DNA from: Phymorhynchus buccinoides | Taxonomy: Eukaryota > Mollusca > Gastropoda > Neogastropoda > Raphitomidae | DNA: 64,000 nucleotides | Assembly (NCBI GenBank): GCA_017654935.2 | Contig: CM065700.1 | Location: 46,483,548 to 46,547,547 of the forward strand | Direction of reading: 5' to 3' | In this document: positions 1 to 53,624 of the stretch, piece after piece | Layout: the number at the start of each line of letters is the position of its first letter | How positions within the stretch are numbered: position 1 is the stretch's first letter | The notes under the pieces: generated by a model | Database searches by the model: none | What the model saw: only the letters and a program-made list of their open reading frames with translations | What the model was told of the DNA's origin: nothing | Program-made: the position numbers and the translations under genes

Positions 1-191
1 GGTATTGATACAAAACATATTCATTTCTTAAAGCGGGTCTTACATACAGAAAGGTACACACACACACACACACGCACGCACACACACACACACGCACGCA
101 CGCACGCACACACACACACACACACACACGTCTAATATCACTTCTAAGTGAAAAGACGTTAAATTAAAGAAAGAAGAAGAAGAACAACAAC

Positions 192-258
<67 letters not shown>
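1..258 (+). mobile_element. 3' tail of an RNase H-type non-LTR retrotransposon plus (CA)n
   Basis: Positions about 130-180 hold ctaatatcac..aagtgaaaagacgttaaattaaagaa, followed by AAG/CAA-rich and (CA)n sequence. The same terminal sequence follows the RNase H fragment at 25540-26140, ends the minus-strand element at 47258, and recurs at 60853. (CA)n tracts lie at 55-128 and 190-258. The body of the element is not in the window. Confidence 0.55.
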
Positions 259-3780
<3,522 letters not shown>

Positions 3781-4139
3781 TGGTGCAATTTTCTCGTTAG
3801 CAACACGGGAAATAACTCTAAGCACATTTTCTGCATTCTTTACATTTCGGCTACCGGAGAGCGCATGCGCAAATATCCGAAGTATGCGAAGAATTCAAAA
3901 GATTACTTCCGGCGAATTCTTTACACGAGCGACCTATTTTCATACGACAACACCTCCCGACTTGTGGAGACCTTGAGCAGCATTGTCATTGAGATTCATT
4001 CTAGATGCACCAAATTTGGTGAACTTGTAGAAAATAATTAAATGTAACGAAGTATTTGTTTTAAAAAAGCAAGTAGTTACCGTTCAGAAATGGTAAACAA
4101 ATGAACTGGACCCAAATATTGGATCGCTTGTCTCTCGCG
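3781..4139. other. no recognisable feature
   Basis: AT-rich single-copy-looking sequence after the array. I see no gene, hairpin or known repeat. Confidence 0.4.
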
Positions 4140-4640
4140 ATCGGCCGTCTTCGCGTAAAGGGCCGACCGTATGGCCACGACAGTCGTGGGGATAATCAAA
4201 ACAGGTGAAAAACCGTAAATGGCCACGACAGTCGTGGGGATAATGAAAACGGGTGAAAAACCTTATCGCCACGAAAGACGTTTAATACCTGCACGCCCTT
4301 TTTTTTTTTTGGGGGGGGGGGGGCTTCCGTTATTATTTCATTTCTGGTAGGCCTATTTTTTTGCCGTTTTTGTCCTTTGCCCAGTTTTTCAAAGGCTGTG
4401 GCTAAATAGCCGCCAGTGGCTCTATAGAATGCAGGCTACAGAGCCGCTACTTTCCATTTCCGGTGAAAAACGAAGCTAAAAATAGAAGAAGTCTTTTGCC
4501 CATGCGCAACGGTATTGCCCATAATGTCCACAGCCCCTTTCCATTATCGGCACGACAGTCGTGGGAATAAGGAAATGGAAGGAAAAGCTTATGGGCACGA
4601 CTGTCATGGGGATAAGCACTTCCTAAAAAAAGATCGTTCC
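4140..4640. repeat. Cluster of CCACGACAGTCGTGG palindromes
   Basis: The palindrome CCACGACAGTCGTGG occurs at 4175-4189 and 4223-4237, cores CACGACAGTCGTG at 4551-4563 and CACGACTGTCATG at 4595-4607, and a decayed copy near 4265. Each is followed by GGGGATAA or GGAATAA in the same orientation, spaced about 45-48 bp within each pair. The two pairs may be subterminal motifs of a small DNA element; no TTAA boundaries are evident. A G-run lies at 4311-4322. Confidence 0.6.
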
Positions 4641-5129
4641 GGAATGACCGGGTAGGTGTCTGCTTCCCGAAAGAAAAAACTTGGATGGTCAGCGCCAAGA
4701 ATAACCATCAATAAACACAAGCAAAGGAAGTGACCATTTGGCACATGGCCAAAATCGGGGTTCAGGATTTTGACAAGAAAAATCGCTGCGGTTTGACCTA
4801 ATTCCGTCGTTCCTACGGTAATGTGAACTTCGCATTAAATGGTCATAATTTTGATGGGAATTTCCCATGGTTTATAGCAACACTGATCGGCGAAGCTGCA
4901 TTTAGAGGGTTTACGTTCGTTTTTCCTTGCTGTTTATTTTACTTTTTCCAGACTTTCTGTAGAATGAAATTAAAAATAATCCTAAAGTTATTCTAACTCT
5001 ATCCCATACCAATGAAGTACAAAAGTTAAAAAGGCTCCTGCAATTTCGGATTCGCTCGTGGGATTCAACTAGCATTCCCTGCCCTCTCAGTCACAGTTTC
5101 AGCTGCCACTGCACCGCGCACGTGTGCAG
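4641..5129. other. no recognisable feature
   Basis: Nothing recognisable beyond short T-runs. It precedes a 5'-truncated retrotransposon fragment. Confidence 0.35.
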
Positions 5130-5925
5130 CCAAAGACTACAAAATGCATAACAATGGTGTAGAAAACGTTATAATGAAATGCTCTGAGGAAAAAGACTTG
5201 GGAGTAATATTTGATGATAAACTGAAATTTGATGAACACATTCACAGTGCTGTAAGTAAAGCAAATCAGAAAATTGGTATAATTAAACGAACGTTTTCTT
5301 TCTTGGACAAGGACACTTTTTTATGCTTGTACAAAGGTTTAGTAAGACCTCATTTAGAATATGGAAATTGTATTTGGTATCCAGGTTTAAAGAGACAGTC
5401 AGCTTTGATAGAAAAAGTACAGAGACGAGCAACTAAGTTAGTACAAGGTCTTCAAAATGTTTCTTATTCAGACAGGTTGAAAGAATTAAATTTACCTACA
5501 TTAAAGGCAAGGAGAATTAGGGGTGACCTAATTCAAACTTATAAAATATTTAATAGTGTAGATGACCTAAATGTACATGACTTATTCACAATATCAGATT
5601 TTGACAAAACAAGGAACAGTACCGACAAAATATTTATTCAACACTGCAGGACTAATAATAGAAAATTTTATTTTACTAACAGAGTTGCACCTGTATGGAA
5701 TAAATTACCACCTAACATGAAAAGAGCACAGAATACTAACATTTTTAAAAACCTTCTCGACGAATGGAATGACTATAAGGCAGTTATGTATGATTACGAT
5801 GAATAATATTAATAAAAACTGAGTGTGCGACAGACCGAGACAAACAACTAAATAAAATAAAAGATGGGACAGGAAAGCCTTACGGCTATGTTTTGAGTCC
5901 CTAAATCCTAATCCTAATCCCACTG
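5130..5925 (+). mobile_element. CR1-like non-LTR retrotransposon, 3' end (RT C-terminal region)
   Basis: An open frame 5144-5806 encodes about 220 residues of the post-catalytic C-terminal part of a CR1/Jockey-type reverse transcriptase: EEKDLGVIFDDKLKFDEHI, GLVRPHLEYGN, KVQRRATKLV and LKARRIRGDLI. The catalytic domain is missing (5' truncation, usual for LINEs). The 3' UTR ends in short repeats (TAATCC)n near 5900-5921, a tail type typical of this group. It is a single intact frame but cannot be functional alone. Confidence 0.85.
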
Positions 5926-5959
5926 TGGTTTTAATTCAATGCCAATGGTCATTGTTTTT

Positions 5960-7250
5960 AAAACAGGTCAGGTCAGGTATTTGGACGACCAGGCCTTGCA
6001 GCCTCTCAATGCGTCCTTCCTTTTGGTTAGTTTGGCAATTGCTGTGGCGGTTTTTAGCATCCATTTTGATGCACTAATCATGGATGTACTTTAACAGGGC
6101 AATTTTTGGATCACTGTCTAGGAGGTTTTTGAATTTGTTAGTATCTGAGGCCAGTTTAGTATGTGCAGGGAGGTTGTTCCAATATTGGGTGACTGTTAGA
6201 AAAAAAGTTTTTTCTAATGTTAGTTCTGCTGTACCTGGTTAGGATCTTAAGTTCACTATTACGGGTTCTAATTTCGTTAGACAAGTGAAACAAGCCTTTG
6301 TTAGTATTGTCAGTGCCTTGAAGAATCTTGTAAACATTTATCAAATCTCCCCTTAGTCTTCTGTATTTTAAAGATGGCAAATCTAATTTACTTAGCCTGT
6401 CCTCATAATCCAAATTTTTCATGGATTTTATCAGTTTGGTTGCTCTCCTCTGTACCTTCTCAATTGCACTGGACTGTCGTTTAAGAAAGGGATTCCAAAT
6501 TATATTGCCATACTCAAGATGAGGCCGTATTAAACATTTGTAAAGATTTATGAACACCTCTTTATTTAAGTTTTTAAAACTCCTTCTGATCAAGCCCAGC
6601 ATCCTACTGGCTTTATTTATCGCTGTTGTGATGTGCTTATCAAATTTGAGTTTTGAATCAAATATAACCCCTAGGTCCTTCTCCTCTGTACAAGTATCTA
6701 AAACTTGCTTAGATGAGCCATGAGTAATTTCATATGCTTTACTTGGATTATTGTACCCCGCGTGCATAACCTTGCATTTTCCTGCGTTAAAATATAAATT
6801 CCACTTCTCTGACCATTCTATGAGTATGTAATATCGTTTTGCAGTACATCTGAAATTTGGGAACGATTATACACCTTAGTATCATCTGCAAATATCTTAC
6901 ATGCACTTTGTATGTCTTCTGGGAGATCATTTATAAAAACTGTAAAAAGTACTGGGCCCAGGATGCTACCGGAATACCACTTAAAACATCGGTGCTAGAA
7001 GACTGTTTTGTTCCCACCCGCACTCTTTGAGATCTTCCCTTCAGAAAGTTTTTAACCCACGTTAATATGTTTCCTGTTATCCCGTAAGCTTCCAGTTTAA
7101 GAAGTAGCCTTTCGTGCGGCACAGAATCAAAGGCCTTTCTAAAATCTAAGTAAATAATATCAAATGCCTCTTTGTCCTCTAAAAGTTGGGTTAAATCGTC
7201 CATCACATCTAACAACTGGGTCATACAAGAACAACACAGTAAACTAAAAC
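5960..7250 (-). mobile_element. CR1-like non-LTR retrotransposon fragment, frameshifted
   Basis: On the minus strand, 7284-6931 carries the RT palm start (CMTQLLDVMDD, YLDFRKAFDSVP, FLKGRSQRVRVG, then a break where GIPQGS is expected). The FADD box lies near 6880, and 6767-6156 carries the C-terminal part (EEKDLGVIFDSKLKFDKHI, IRPHLEYGN, KVQRRATKLI, RRLRGDLINVYK). Frames change between the parts, so the copy is dead. The 3' tail is CCTGACCTGACCTG (plus-strand 5965-5980). It belongs to the same family as the copy at 62767-64000. Confidence 0.85.
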
Positions 7251-8000
7251 TGCCACGGTCAAAGCAAACTGGACGACTTATCAAACATTAATGCACATCA
7301 AATACATTATTTCTTACACTTTTTACCCACCCACACAATGTTCACACTCAATTGCAAGGGCAGCCAATGACCAACTTCAGTTGAGCTCACACAAATCACT
7401 GACCAAAACCAAAACCAAAATGGCGCTGACTTCCTGACGAATAGGCCTAGGTAAAGTTTCAGACGCGCGCCAATAGAACTAGCCTAAATCTTTTACATTC
7501 AACAAAATATATCTGAATGCATTGTTAATAATTCCACAGAAAAGCAATTTATCTAAACATAAAAGTTATTGTGCAAATACATAAAATTAAATATGAGAAG
7601 TGTAAACAACTCACTTCTCAGAAAACAAACGTCTCTCTCCATCAAAATCCCTTCGCCTAATCGCGCACGCTCGCAAACGGCGATTGGTTGAAAATTTACT
7701 TCCGAGACCAGAAATATAGTTCTAGTGGGTCATGTAACATTAAAGGCCCGTGAAAATGACTATATAAAAAGAGGTGTGGCCAAGGACCTGTTTGTGTGTG
7801 TGTGTGTGCGCGTATGCGTGCGTGTATGCATGTGTGTGTTTTTGTGTGTGTGTGTGCGTGTGTGTGTGCATTTGTGTATGTAAAATCATTTGTTATTTTC
7901 TTCCCGTATAACAGTGATTATCATGTTTCTGTCTGACAGTCTGTCTTTCACTTTTTCTCTCTGCCTCCCTCCTATTTAGCTTTCGTCAGTAAACATCTGT
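7251..8000. other. intergenic; TG-rich tract only
   Basis: No gene seen. A degenerate (TG)n tract runs about 7793-7875. The rest is AT-rich. Confidence 0.4.
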
Positions 8001-8002
8001 GC

Positions 8003-8103
<101 letters not shown>

Positions 8104-8112
8104 ATGTCTTTA

Positions 8113-8194
8113 CTCTCCTTTACGCACGTAAAATTCCCACAGCAGTTGAAAGTCGGTAAGAGTAGGGAGAAATTCCGCTGCCTGGTATGGCAGG

Positions 8195-8196
<2 letters not shown>
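8113..8196 (+). mobile_element. SINE fragment (3' body of the 41 kb tRNA-derived SINE)
   Basis: The segment tttacgcacgtaaaattccc ... gaaagtcggtaagagtaggg ... gctgcctggtatggc matches, in reverse complement, the body of the tRNA-headed SINE at 41050-41291. The tRNA head is absent here, and microsatellites flank both sides. Confidence 0.7.

Positions 8197-8203
<7 letters not shown>

Positions 8204-8283
<80 letters not shown>
8204..8283. repeat. (CA)n microsatellite
   Basis: About 40 CA units, directly after the SINE fragment. Confidence 0.97.
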
Positions 8284-8477
8284 GCACACACGTGAACACA
8301 TTCTCAAAGAGAAAGAAAAGTCATACAGGCAGACAGATACAGAAAGTTGGAAGATACAAAAAAGACAGATACAGGCTCCGACCAAGAAGACTAGAATGCT
8401 TCTTGCTCCGACAGACAGAACGCGAAAGGCAGGGGCAGCATTAGAAATAATGTGCGAGGGTGAGGATGGGCGAGAAG

Positions 8478-8478
<1 letters not shown>

Positions 8479-8571
<93 letters not shown>
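8479..8571. repeat. (GA)n microsatellite
   Basis: About 45 GA units. Confidence 0.97.
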
Positions 8572-8573
<2 letters not shown>

Positions 8574-8764
8574 AAACTTCAGACACTTTATTTTTTACAA
8601 GGATAAGAATTTAGGCTGGGCCTAGAGAGAGAGAGAAGGAGAGAGAGGGGGGAGAGAGAGGCGGGTGAGGGGGAGCTACAGGAGTTCTGGACGACCCCCC
8701 CCCCCCCTCCCCGCCCCATTAAATAACAGAAAGAAAGTAAAAGAGGGATAAATCCATCTACTTC

Positions 8765-9110
8765 TTCTTATGTGTTGCTATGCCAGACGGCCATAATGGG
8801 TAAGGTACGTATGTGTACGGTTTTTAGTTTTCACTGGTCTCCCCGTTGCATTCAACCAAGGCATTCCAATTTCAGAGGAGCTGAAATGAGAAACATATTT
8901 GGAAGATAAAAAAGGCAGGTGAATGGGCCAGTAAGGCAGAAACATAGTAGATGATAGTAAAAAGAGGAAAAAGTAGAGTAAAAGAGTTGTAGATAAAAAA
9001 AAAGTTGCTAACATAGAACTTCCAGAAGGTGGGGTAACTACCTGTACTGAAAGATCATCCGGTATCCCCATGGGAGAATAATCCATGACCTTATGCCATT
9101 CCATATTAGA
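8765..9110. mobile_element. SINE-like dispersed repeat, copy 1
   Basis: It starts with ggccataatgggtaaggtac, continues with gttttcactggtctcc, ttccaatttcagaggagct and gaacttccagaaggtggggt, and ends near tatccccatggg. At least nine other full or partial copies occur in the window. No clear pol III box or long terminal inverted repeat is seen, so SINE versus MITE is open. Confidence 0.8.
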
Positions 9111-9926
9111 CTTTTAGCTTATCCCAGGAGGCGCCCTATTGCATATTTTACATTTGACACCCCCCACCCCTCCCCAACCCTCAAACTAAGACACTGGAAT
9201 CCTATCATCCTTGACTAACTGATCTGCCCCTGTTGTCAACATGCTATGAATTTCATACATCGCCCCAATCACATATTTTGCTGGTTTGGCTTTTCTTCAT
9301 CTAAACTAGACTTTATCAGAGCAGATACCAGCTTCTGAGATAATCAGAATGGACAGCTTGAATGCAAGTTATCTTTCTCTCCACTCTCTTTCCTTCTCTC
9401 ACTCCTTCCTCCCCCTTTCTCTCTACCCCCCCCCCCCTTTTCTCCTTTCTCTTTCTTTCTTTCTAAACACACACTAAATCTATCTAAAGTGCAATAGAGA
9501 AGGCAATTTTTGGAAACAGTCTGTCTACCTGTCTCTGTCTGTCTATCTATCTATCTATGTCTGTCTGTCTGTCTACCTTTCTCTTTTCTTTCTCCCTCTC
9601 TCTCCTTTTTCATTCTTTCTTTTTGGTCCAGACAGAGAAAGGGATGAAAAGATATAAAAAGAAAGAAAGAACAGAAAATAAATAAGCAAAAAACTAAGTT
9701 GGGGAAGGGTGAAAGGTTGAAGGAGGGAGGGAAGAAACTGAAAAGAAAGAAACAAACAAATAAAACGAAGAATGAAAAAGTGAAGAAGACAAAGAGAAAT
9801 AAACAACTGGAGGCAATAATCACACGCACATGATCAGATCAATTTCTCTATCGTTTTACAATGATCGCTCTCTGGGCAGTTGGCCGGTTCAGTAAATCAT
9901 TGTTCATTGTTCTCTTATTTTTTTTA
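9111..9926. repeat. low-complexity region (CT-, CTGT/CTAT- and GAAA-rich)
   Basis: It has tetranucleotide CTGT/CTAT tracts (about 9520-9575), polypyrimidine and polypurine stretches (9370-9470, 9590-9790) and C-runs. No gene is seen. Confidence 0.6.
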
Positions 9927-10426
9927 NNNNNNNNNNNNNNNNNNNNNNNNNNNNNNNNNNNNNNNNNNNNNNNNNNNNNNNNNNNNNNNNNNNNNNNNNN
10001 NNNNNNNNNNNNNNNNNNNNNNNNNNNNNNNNNNNNNNNNNNNNNNNNNNNNNNNNNNNNNNNNNNNNNNNNNNNNNNNNNNNNNNNNNNNNNNNNNNNN
10101 NNNNNNNNNNNNNNNNNNNNNNNNNNNNNNNNNNNNNNNNNNNNNNNNNNNNNNNNNNNNNNNNNNNNNNNNNNNNNNNNNNNNNNNNNNNNNNNNNNNN
10201 NNNNNNNNNNNNNNNNNNNNNNNNNNNNNNNNNNNNNNNNNNNNNNNNNNNNNNNNNNNNNNNNNNNNNNNNNNNNNNNNNNNNNNNNNNNNNNNNNNNN
10301 NNNNNNNNNNNNNNNNNNNNNNNNNNNNNNNNNNNNNNNNNNNNNNNNNNNNNNNNNNNNNNNNNNNNNNNNNNNNNNNNNNNNNNNNNNNNNNNNNNNN
10401 NNNNNNNNNNNNNNNNNNNNNNNNNN
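9927..10426. other. assembly gap (500 N)
   Basis: Exactly 500 N, a conventional placeholder for a gap of unknown size. The missing 5' exon(s) and promoter of the piwi gene could lie here. Confidence 0.99.
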
Positions 10427-10835
10427 GAGCCCATGGACTCGGAGCAATTGGCGCCTCTCAAGCGCCTGTCAAGGGAGTGCCTCTTGTGAAGGTCATGGCT
10501 GCAGCTTGTTGGAGGTCAGAGTTTACCTTCTTTCTCTTCTTCCTAAGGGACTTCGCCAATAAGGGAGAAGATGTTGTCTTCACCATCAGGAAACTTGTGG
10601 TGGCGCAACTTCCTGTTTCCCTCTGATGTGTTTTCTCCCTATATGGTTTGTACCTTTTTTGTATTTGGTATATCACTTTATGATTTTTTGGGGGAAATTG
10701 TGTCCTTATATGCTAGGGTTTGGTTTATTACCGCTGGTTTCGGTTTACTTCTGTGTCCTCTATTCCTCGTTTGGAAGGTTTTTTTGTTGGTCTTGACTGT
10801 GACCGCATCACCCTCCTCCACGATGGTAATCTGCA
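10427..10835. other. no recognisable feature
   Basis: A short open frame starts at the gap edge (around ATG 10433) but shows no recognisable protein. Otherwise AT-rich. Confidence 0.35.
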
Positions 10836-10930
10836 CATGTTTTAAGTGTTGGTAATGTATGGTTAAATTAGATTGGTAGATTTTTATCAATCTTACTATC
10901 TATTTTAACTTAATACTTACCAACACTTAA
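10836..10930. mobile_element. small TTAA-bounded foldback MITE
   Basis: An imperfect palindrome with arms TTAAGTGTTGGTAA and TTACCAACACTTAA about 85 bp apart. One half recurs at 12060-12115. Its right TTAA is also the left TTAA of the next element. Confidence 0.6.
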
Positions 10931-11858
10931 CTCTCTTGTGCGGTGAACGGTCGTGAGCGTTCCAAAAAAATTCGGATCGGAAACGTCTAGAACGTTCAGG
11001 AACGTACGGATTCCACGTGGCCGGTTTGGGTGCTTCCATTTTGTTTCTATCACATGGCAGTCACGTGAGCGCTTCAGCCTCGCTTTCGCTATAGATTACA
11101 CTTCCGTCCTGTTGTTTGCAATGGCTTCTAGGCCGATTGGTTTGAAAGGTATGAATTTTTGAAAATTAGTGACCGACTTCGGCATTTTCGCGATTTTTCC
11201 AATATGGATGACGAACAGTTTTGGCATCCATTGACTGAGGAAAGCGATGAATAGTCCTATTTTTGTGAAAGATGGGACTTATGAGATCGCGAAGTGATGA
11301 GTAAGGAGTGTATTCTGACCTATTTCGGCAGCGAGCTTGTGTTTGTTCGATCGATGCGAATTTTTGAAGTCGTGTTACTGACATCGGCATTTTCCCGACT
11401 TTTACATCATGGATGATGAGTCGTTATTGCATCCACTGAGTGATGACAGCGATGAAAATTCCTTTTTTTGTGAAAGATAGGAATTATAAGATCGTGAAGT
11501 GAAAGGGTAAGTGAATGATTTTGATCTACATTTCCATTTCAGTCGTCTTACGCTTCAACAGTCTGCAAAAGTAGGCAGTGAATGACTAGTGAATGCAGTT
11601 TGCGAATACACTTTGGCATTTTGATTTTTTTTGTGGAGCCATGCATCCCCATAACATCTTGAAATTCATTTTGCAAATCAGACAGACATCTCGGCAACAC
11701 ATTCAAAACAAAAAAACACACAAAATCTGGTAGGGTATATTTTATTTTATTATTTTTCTGGCGCTACCCCGCCTTTTGTACGGAGTGAGAGTGACGTCCC
11801 TTGGGTTAGGATTTCAGAGGTGATTGAGAGCACAGAGCGTCAGGCACAAGAGGGTTAA
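10927..11858 (+). mobile_element. piggyBac-type MITE, copy A
   Basis: Bounded by TTAA at 10927-10930 and 11855-11858. Termini are CTCTCTTGTGC and GCACAAGAGGG. Inside the left end are palindromic motifs built on GAACGTTC/TTCGGATCGGAA. It contains remnants of acidic short frames (DDE..HPLSDDSDEN type) that resemble the N-terminus of piggyBac-like transposases, but no DDD catalytic core. The inverted second copy is at 21657-22565. Confidence 0.8.
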
Positions 11859-12116
11859 AACAATAAGTTTCCCTCCCATCCTCCCTCCTGATGCTTTGTA
11901 AATGGGTCGGAATGAAGATAGGACTAGACCGGTGTGCCACGCCCACCCAGGTGTAGGGGGGATAACTACCACCCAGCATCCGGTAGGGGGGACAAGGCCA
12001 CCGGCTACTTTCGTTTTCCTATTCTAGGGTATGGTTCCAGGTTTATTAGAGCTAATGCACATGTTTTAAGTGTTGGTAAGTATTAAGTTAAAATAGATAG
12101 TAAGATTGATAAAAAT
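11859..12116. other. half of the small foldback MITE and unassigned sequence
   Basis: 12060-12115 repeats the cacatgttttaagtgttggt arm seen at 10838. The rest is unassigned. Confidence 0.45.
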
Positions 12117-12362
12117 CTACCACTCTCTTTGACTGTGCCTTTTCCCTTTGTTTTCTATCTACTATCTTTCTGACTTAGCCCATTCTCCTGCCTTTTAAAA
12201 ACAAAATCTGACTCTTTTTTTCTCCATTGAGCTCCTCCGAAATCGGAATGTGTCGGCTGTACGCAGCGGGGAGACCAGTGAAAACTGAAAACCGGACACA
12301 TATGTACCTTACCCATTATGGCCATATGGCCCGGGAACGCAGAAGAAGAGTTCAACTGCTGG
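12117..12362. mobile_element. SINE-like dispersed repeat, copy 2 (reverse), next to piwi exon 1
   Basis: It reads ccactctctttgactgtgcc through gctcctccgaaatcgg to ggaacgcagaagaag, the opposite orientation to copy 1. It ends about 30 bp before the exon 1 acceptor. Confidence 0.8.
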
Positions 12363-12391
12363 AAGTGTTGATGGTTGCCTGTGCCTTTCAG

Positions 12392-50526
<38,135 letters not shown>

Positions 50527-52330
50527 AACAGCCAGCCACTTCATCTCGTCATCATCATCTACAGCGCCGGCATCGTCCAGACATCAGTCAGGCAGCACTT
50601 GTAGAATCGCTACCAAACCTGCTGCCACTCATTGTTCATCGTCAGTAGCAGCAAGATTGAGCATAGTTAGGCTCTGCTCTTAAAGCATACCACCACCCAC
50701 AATTATCATCTTCATTACCATTACCATTATCACCATCATTACCATTATCATCTTCATCTACAGCAGACTTCAGTGAAGTTGTAGAGTAATCACGTAATAT
50801 GGCGAACATCGTTGATACTACCAACACACCCAATTTCTCATCTTTTCTTTGCCTTCTGTTCTCTTGTAATGCTTGCTGATAGATTCAGATGAAAACTTCT
50901 TTCAGCTCTACAACTCTGTCATTTTGCTCAATAAAACAGCCAATACAAATGTTCCACCAAGATCATTCAGTGTTGTCGCTGAGTGATCACTTCCTCATCT
51001 CATGCAACTTTGGAAAAATAGTTTGTAGACGTGCCAGGTCACATCAACGGAACTTCCTCCTAGGAAGGCGATTGTGGCTCCCTTGTTTCGAGCGAAGGAA
51101 GAATCACCATGAACACCCACCCTGTTAGTATGGGTCAGTGACCGATGACCGAATCATGTGGGCATCACAATGTTAAGGACTAAGCATCCCTAAGGAAGAT
51201 GATCAAAACTATGCATGATGGAACAGGAAAATCTACTATTCAAAATATTATATGATTACTGTACTATTTTCAAAACATCGCCATGACCATTGTCATTTTC
51301 ACCCGCTCTGTAGTATCTTCTACCTGTACGACTGCTGCTAAGGGGGTGGGTGGGGGGGGGGGGATGGGTGATCCATCTGTGGTTCGCCTCACACAATCGC
51401 TGCTACTGGTGGTCTTCATTCAGCCTCAGAGTGAAGCTCAAAAAGGTGTACATACCAACAGTTGGACTTGAACGAGGGGTTTATGATGAGGTTATTATGT
51501 TTGTTTGTTGTTTTTTTTCACCTGAGTTTCAGTTGTTGACGCTGTCAAGAAAGGGATCGTTTCTTTCAGCTTTTGTTTTGTGTGTATCTTGGTTTAAGGT
51601 TTTTCTTGTTGAAGAAACAAGTCATGTTAAAGGGTGGGAGGAGCTGCAATCGGTTGTTTTTCTTCTGTTCAGTATTTTTTGTTGTTCAATCCATACAATA
51701 TTATTTCTGTGTATGTGTTTTGGCATGCAATCTGCCTTTGTATTTTTATTACACCTTTGTTCATTTTTGTTTTTCAGTTGAAAATATACTGTAGCCTCGT
51801 TTCTAGAGTTTTGTTAGGATTTTTCACAGTTAGCAGACGGAAGCAAAAAGATACTGTAGCCTCGTTTCTAGAGTTTTGTTAGGATTTTTCACAGTTAGCA
51901 GACGGAAGCAAAAAGATACTGTAGCCTCGTTTCTAGAGTTTTGTTAGGATTTTTCACAGTTAGCAGACGGAAGCAAAAAGATACTGTAGCCTCGTTTCTA
52001 GAGTTTTGTTGGGATTTTTCACAGTTAGCAGACGGAAGCAAAAAGATACTGTAGCCTCGTTTCTAGAGTTTTGTTAGGATTTTTCACAGTTAGCAGACGG
52101 AAGCAAAAAGATACTGATTCGGTTTGTGTTTGTGTGGTGTTCCTTTGCTTTGTGCACATGTGTGACGGTCACCCAGACCTCTGTAATCTGTAATCTCATT
52201 CAGTTACTAGTTTGTACTAAGTGGTCGAACTTTACGCGGTGACAGTCCTGAGATGACCGTAGCTGTTGACGGGACTATAATGGAAAAATTAAATAAAGTA
52301 AAATAAAGACTGGTCTAGATCAGCCGTTTT
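50527..52330 (+). other. probable piwi 3' UTR with poly(A) signals
   Basis: No coding potential beyond short open frames. AATAAA hexamers at 52292-52297 and 52302-52307 are the first close-spaced pair after the stop and are proposed as the polyadenylation signal. The region includes a CATCAT-type tract (50700-50765), a G-run near 51345-51362 and a minisatellite (51786-52118). The 3' end is inference; only transcripts can fix it. Confidence 0.45.
51786..52118. repeat. 64-bp minisatellite in the piwi 3' UTR
   Basis: Five near-identical units of atactgtagcctcgtttcta + gagttttgttaggatttttc + acagttagcagacggaagca + aaaag. Confidence 0.95.
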
Positions 52331-53620
52331 CTTGGAAGGTGTACTACAATATAGGTGTGAATGTCGTTATGAAATGTAGTATGTACTCTGCGTTTTACGA
52401 GAAAGTTGTGACGCAATTTCTTGGAAGGTGCACTACAAAATATGTGTGTTTGTGTGTGGGAATGTCGTTATAAAATGTACTCTGTGCGTTTTACGAGAGA
52501 AAGTTGACGCAATTTGGTGCTATATGTCTAGTTTTAATGTGGAGACCTTTTTTTATTTTTTTTATTGTATGTTTTCTGTCAGATTTAAATAGTTTCTTTT
52601 TCTTTTATTTTCCTTCTAAATCATCACAATATTTTCGTTAAGTTCATCCATGCTTGAATGTGTTTTGATTATTCAAGAGAGCAACAGTTTATCCCTCTTT
52701 CTTTTTTTTAACAAGTATTGGGCTTCGGTAGTTTTTTGTTTGTTTTCAGCTGTTAATTGTGATTGACGCATTCCTTTGATGTGTTGGGTAAACACATTCC
52801 TTCTCAACAGGGTATTGGTGGCATAGAGTGGGGGTCCTGCTGACTTGTTGAACAAAGTCCAGGGAAGGAAGCTGAATTGAAGGCGTTTAACTTTGACACA
52901 AAAGAAATGGTAGTGAACCAGAGGTTACGGGGACGTTTGATTTTACTGAGTGATTTTGAATGTTTCCTTACTATTTGGGGGGAATGCAAGGAAACAGCTT
53001 CGTTGTTTTGCATAAATTTTCTTCTTTTTTTTCCGCCATCAATACGTTTAGTGACGCATTTCAAGTTCCTGTCTCATGATTTCGTGTGGGTTCGTTTTGA
53101 AATAGAAAGGCCAAGCTGCTTGTTTGCTTAACAAGTTCAATGATTCGCGTTTGTTTTGGAGTTGAACGTTTCTGTTCAAAGATTATGTACATAATTGAAT
53201 TTGCGTTTCTTCGTCGCGTTGATGTTTGTTTGGCCTTTTGTAAAGAAAAATGGCACATGCATGTTTTCATTTGAAGTTTGTTGTTTGTCCCATTATCGAG
53301 TTTTGTGAGCTTGCAAAAGGCTGCCTTAATCGGATGGTCTGTTAGCAAATCGGAGCAATTCAGATTTGCATCCGTCCGGTATCTCAAAAAAATTCAACGT
53401 CATAATTCATGTTTTTATTTTTGTATTGGGGGGGAAACAAAATCTTGTTGTCATTTGAAATGATGGTTTGTGTACATACGTAGAAGCCCTCATATCCGCC
53501 ATGTTATTCACCACATTGGTTTTTGTACTTTCAAAACAACTTGTACTGTATTCCCTGTCATGCATCATTGATCATATTAAAAAAAAAGTAAAAACAGGGA
53601 CAGATTCATGCTGCTTTTTT
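52331..53620. other. unassigned AT-rich sequence downstream of piwi
   Basis: A short two-copy repeat at about 52320-52520 (gcaatttcttggaaggtgca / cattttacgagaaag). Otherwise no gene or repeat that I recognise. Confidence 0.4.
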
Positions 53621-53624
53621 TTAA

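Noticed and set aside
9848..10626. Frames spanning the N run
   Set aside because: They consist almost entirely of N; no evidence.
11121..11162. MASRPIGLKG as the missing piwi first exon (ATG followed by a GT)
   Set aside because: The same sequence lies in the inverted copy at about 22340-22380, so it belongs to the TTAA element and not to piwi.
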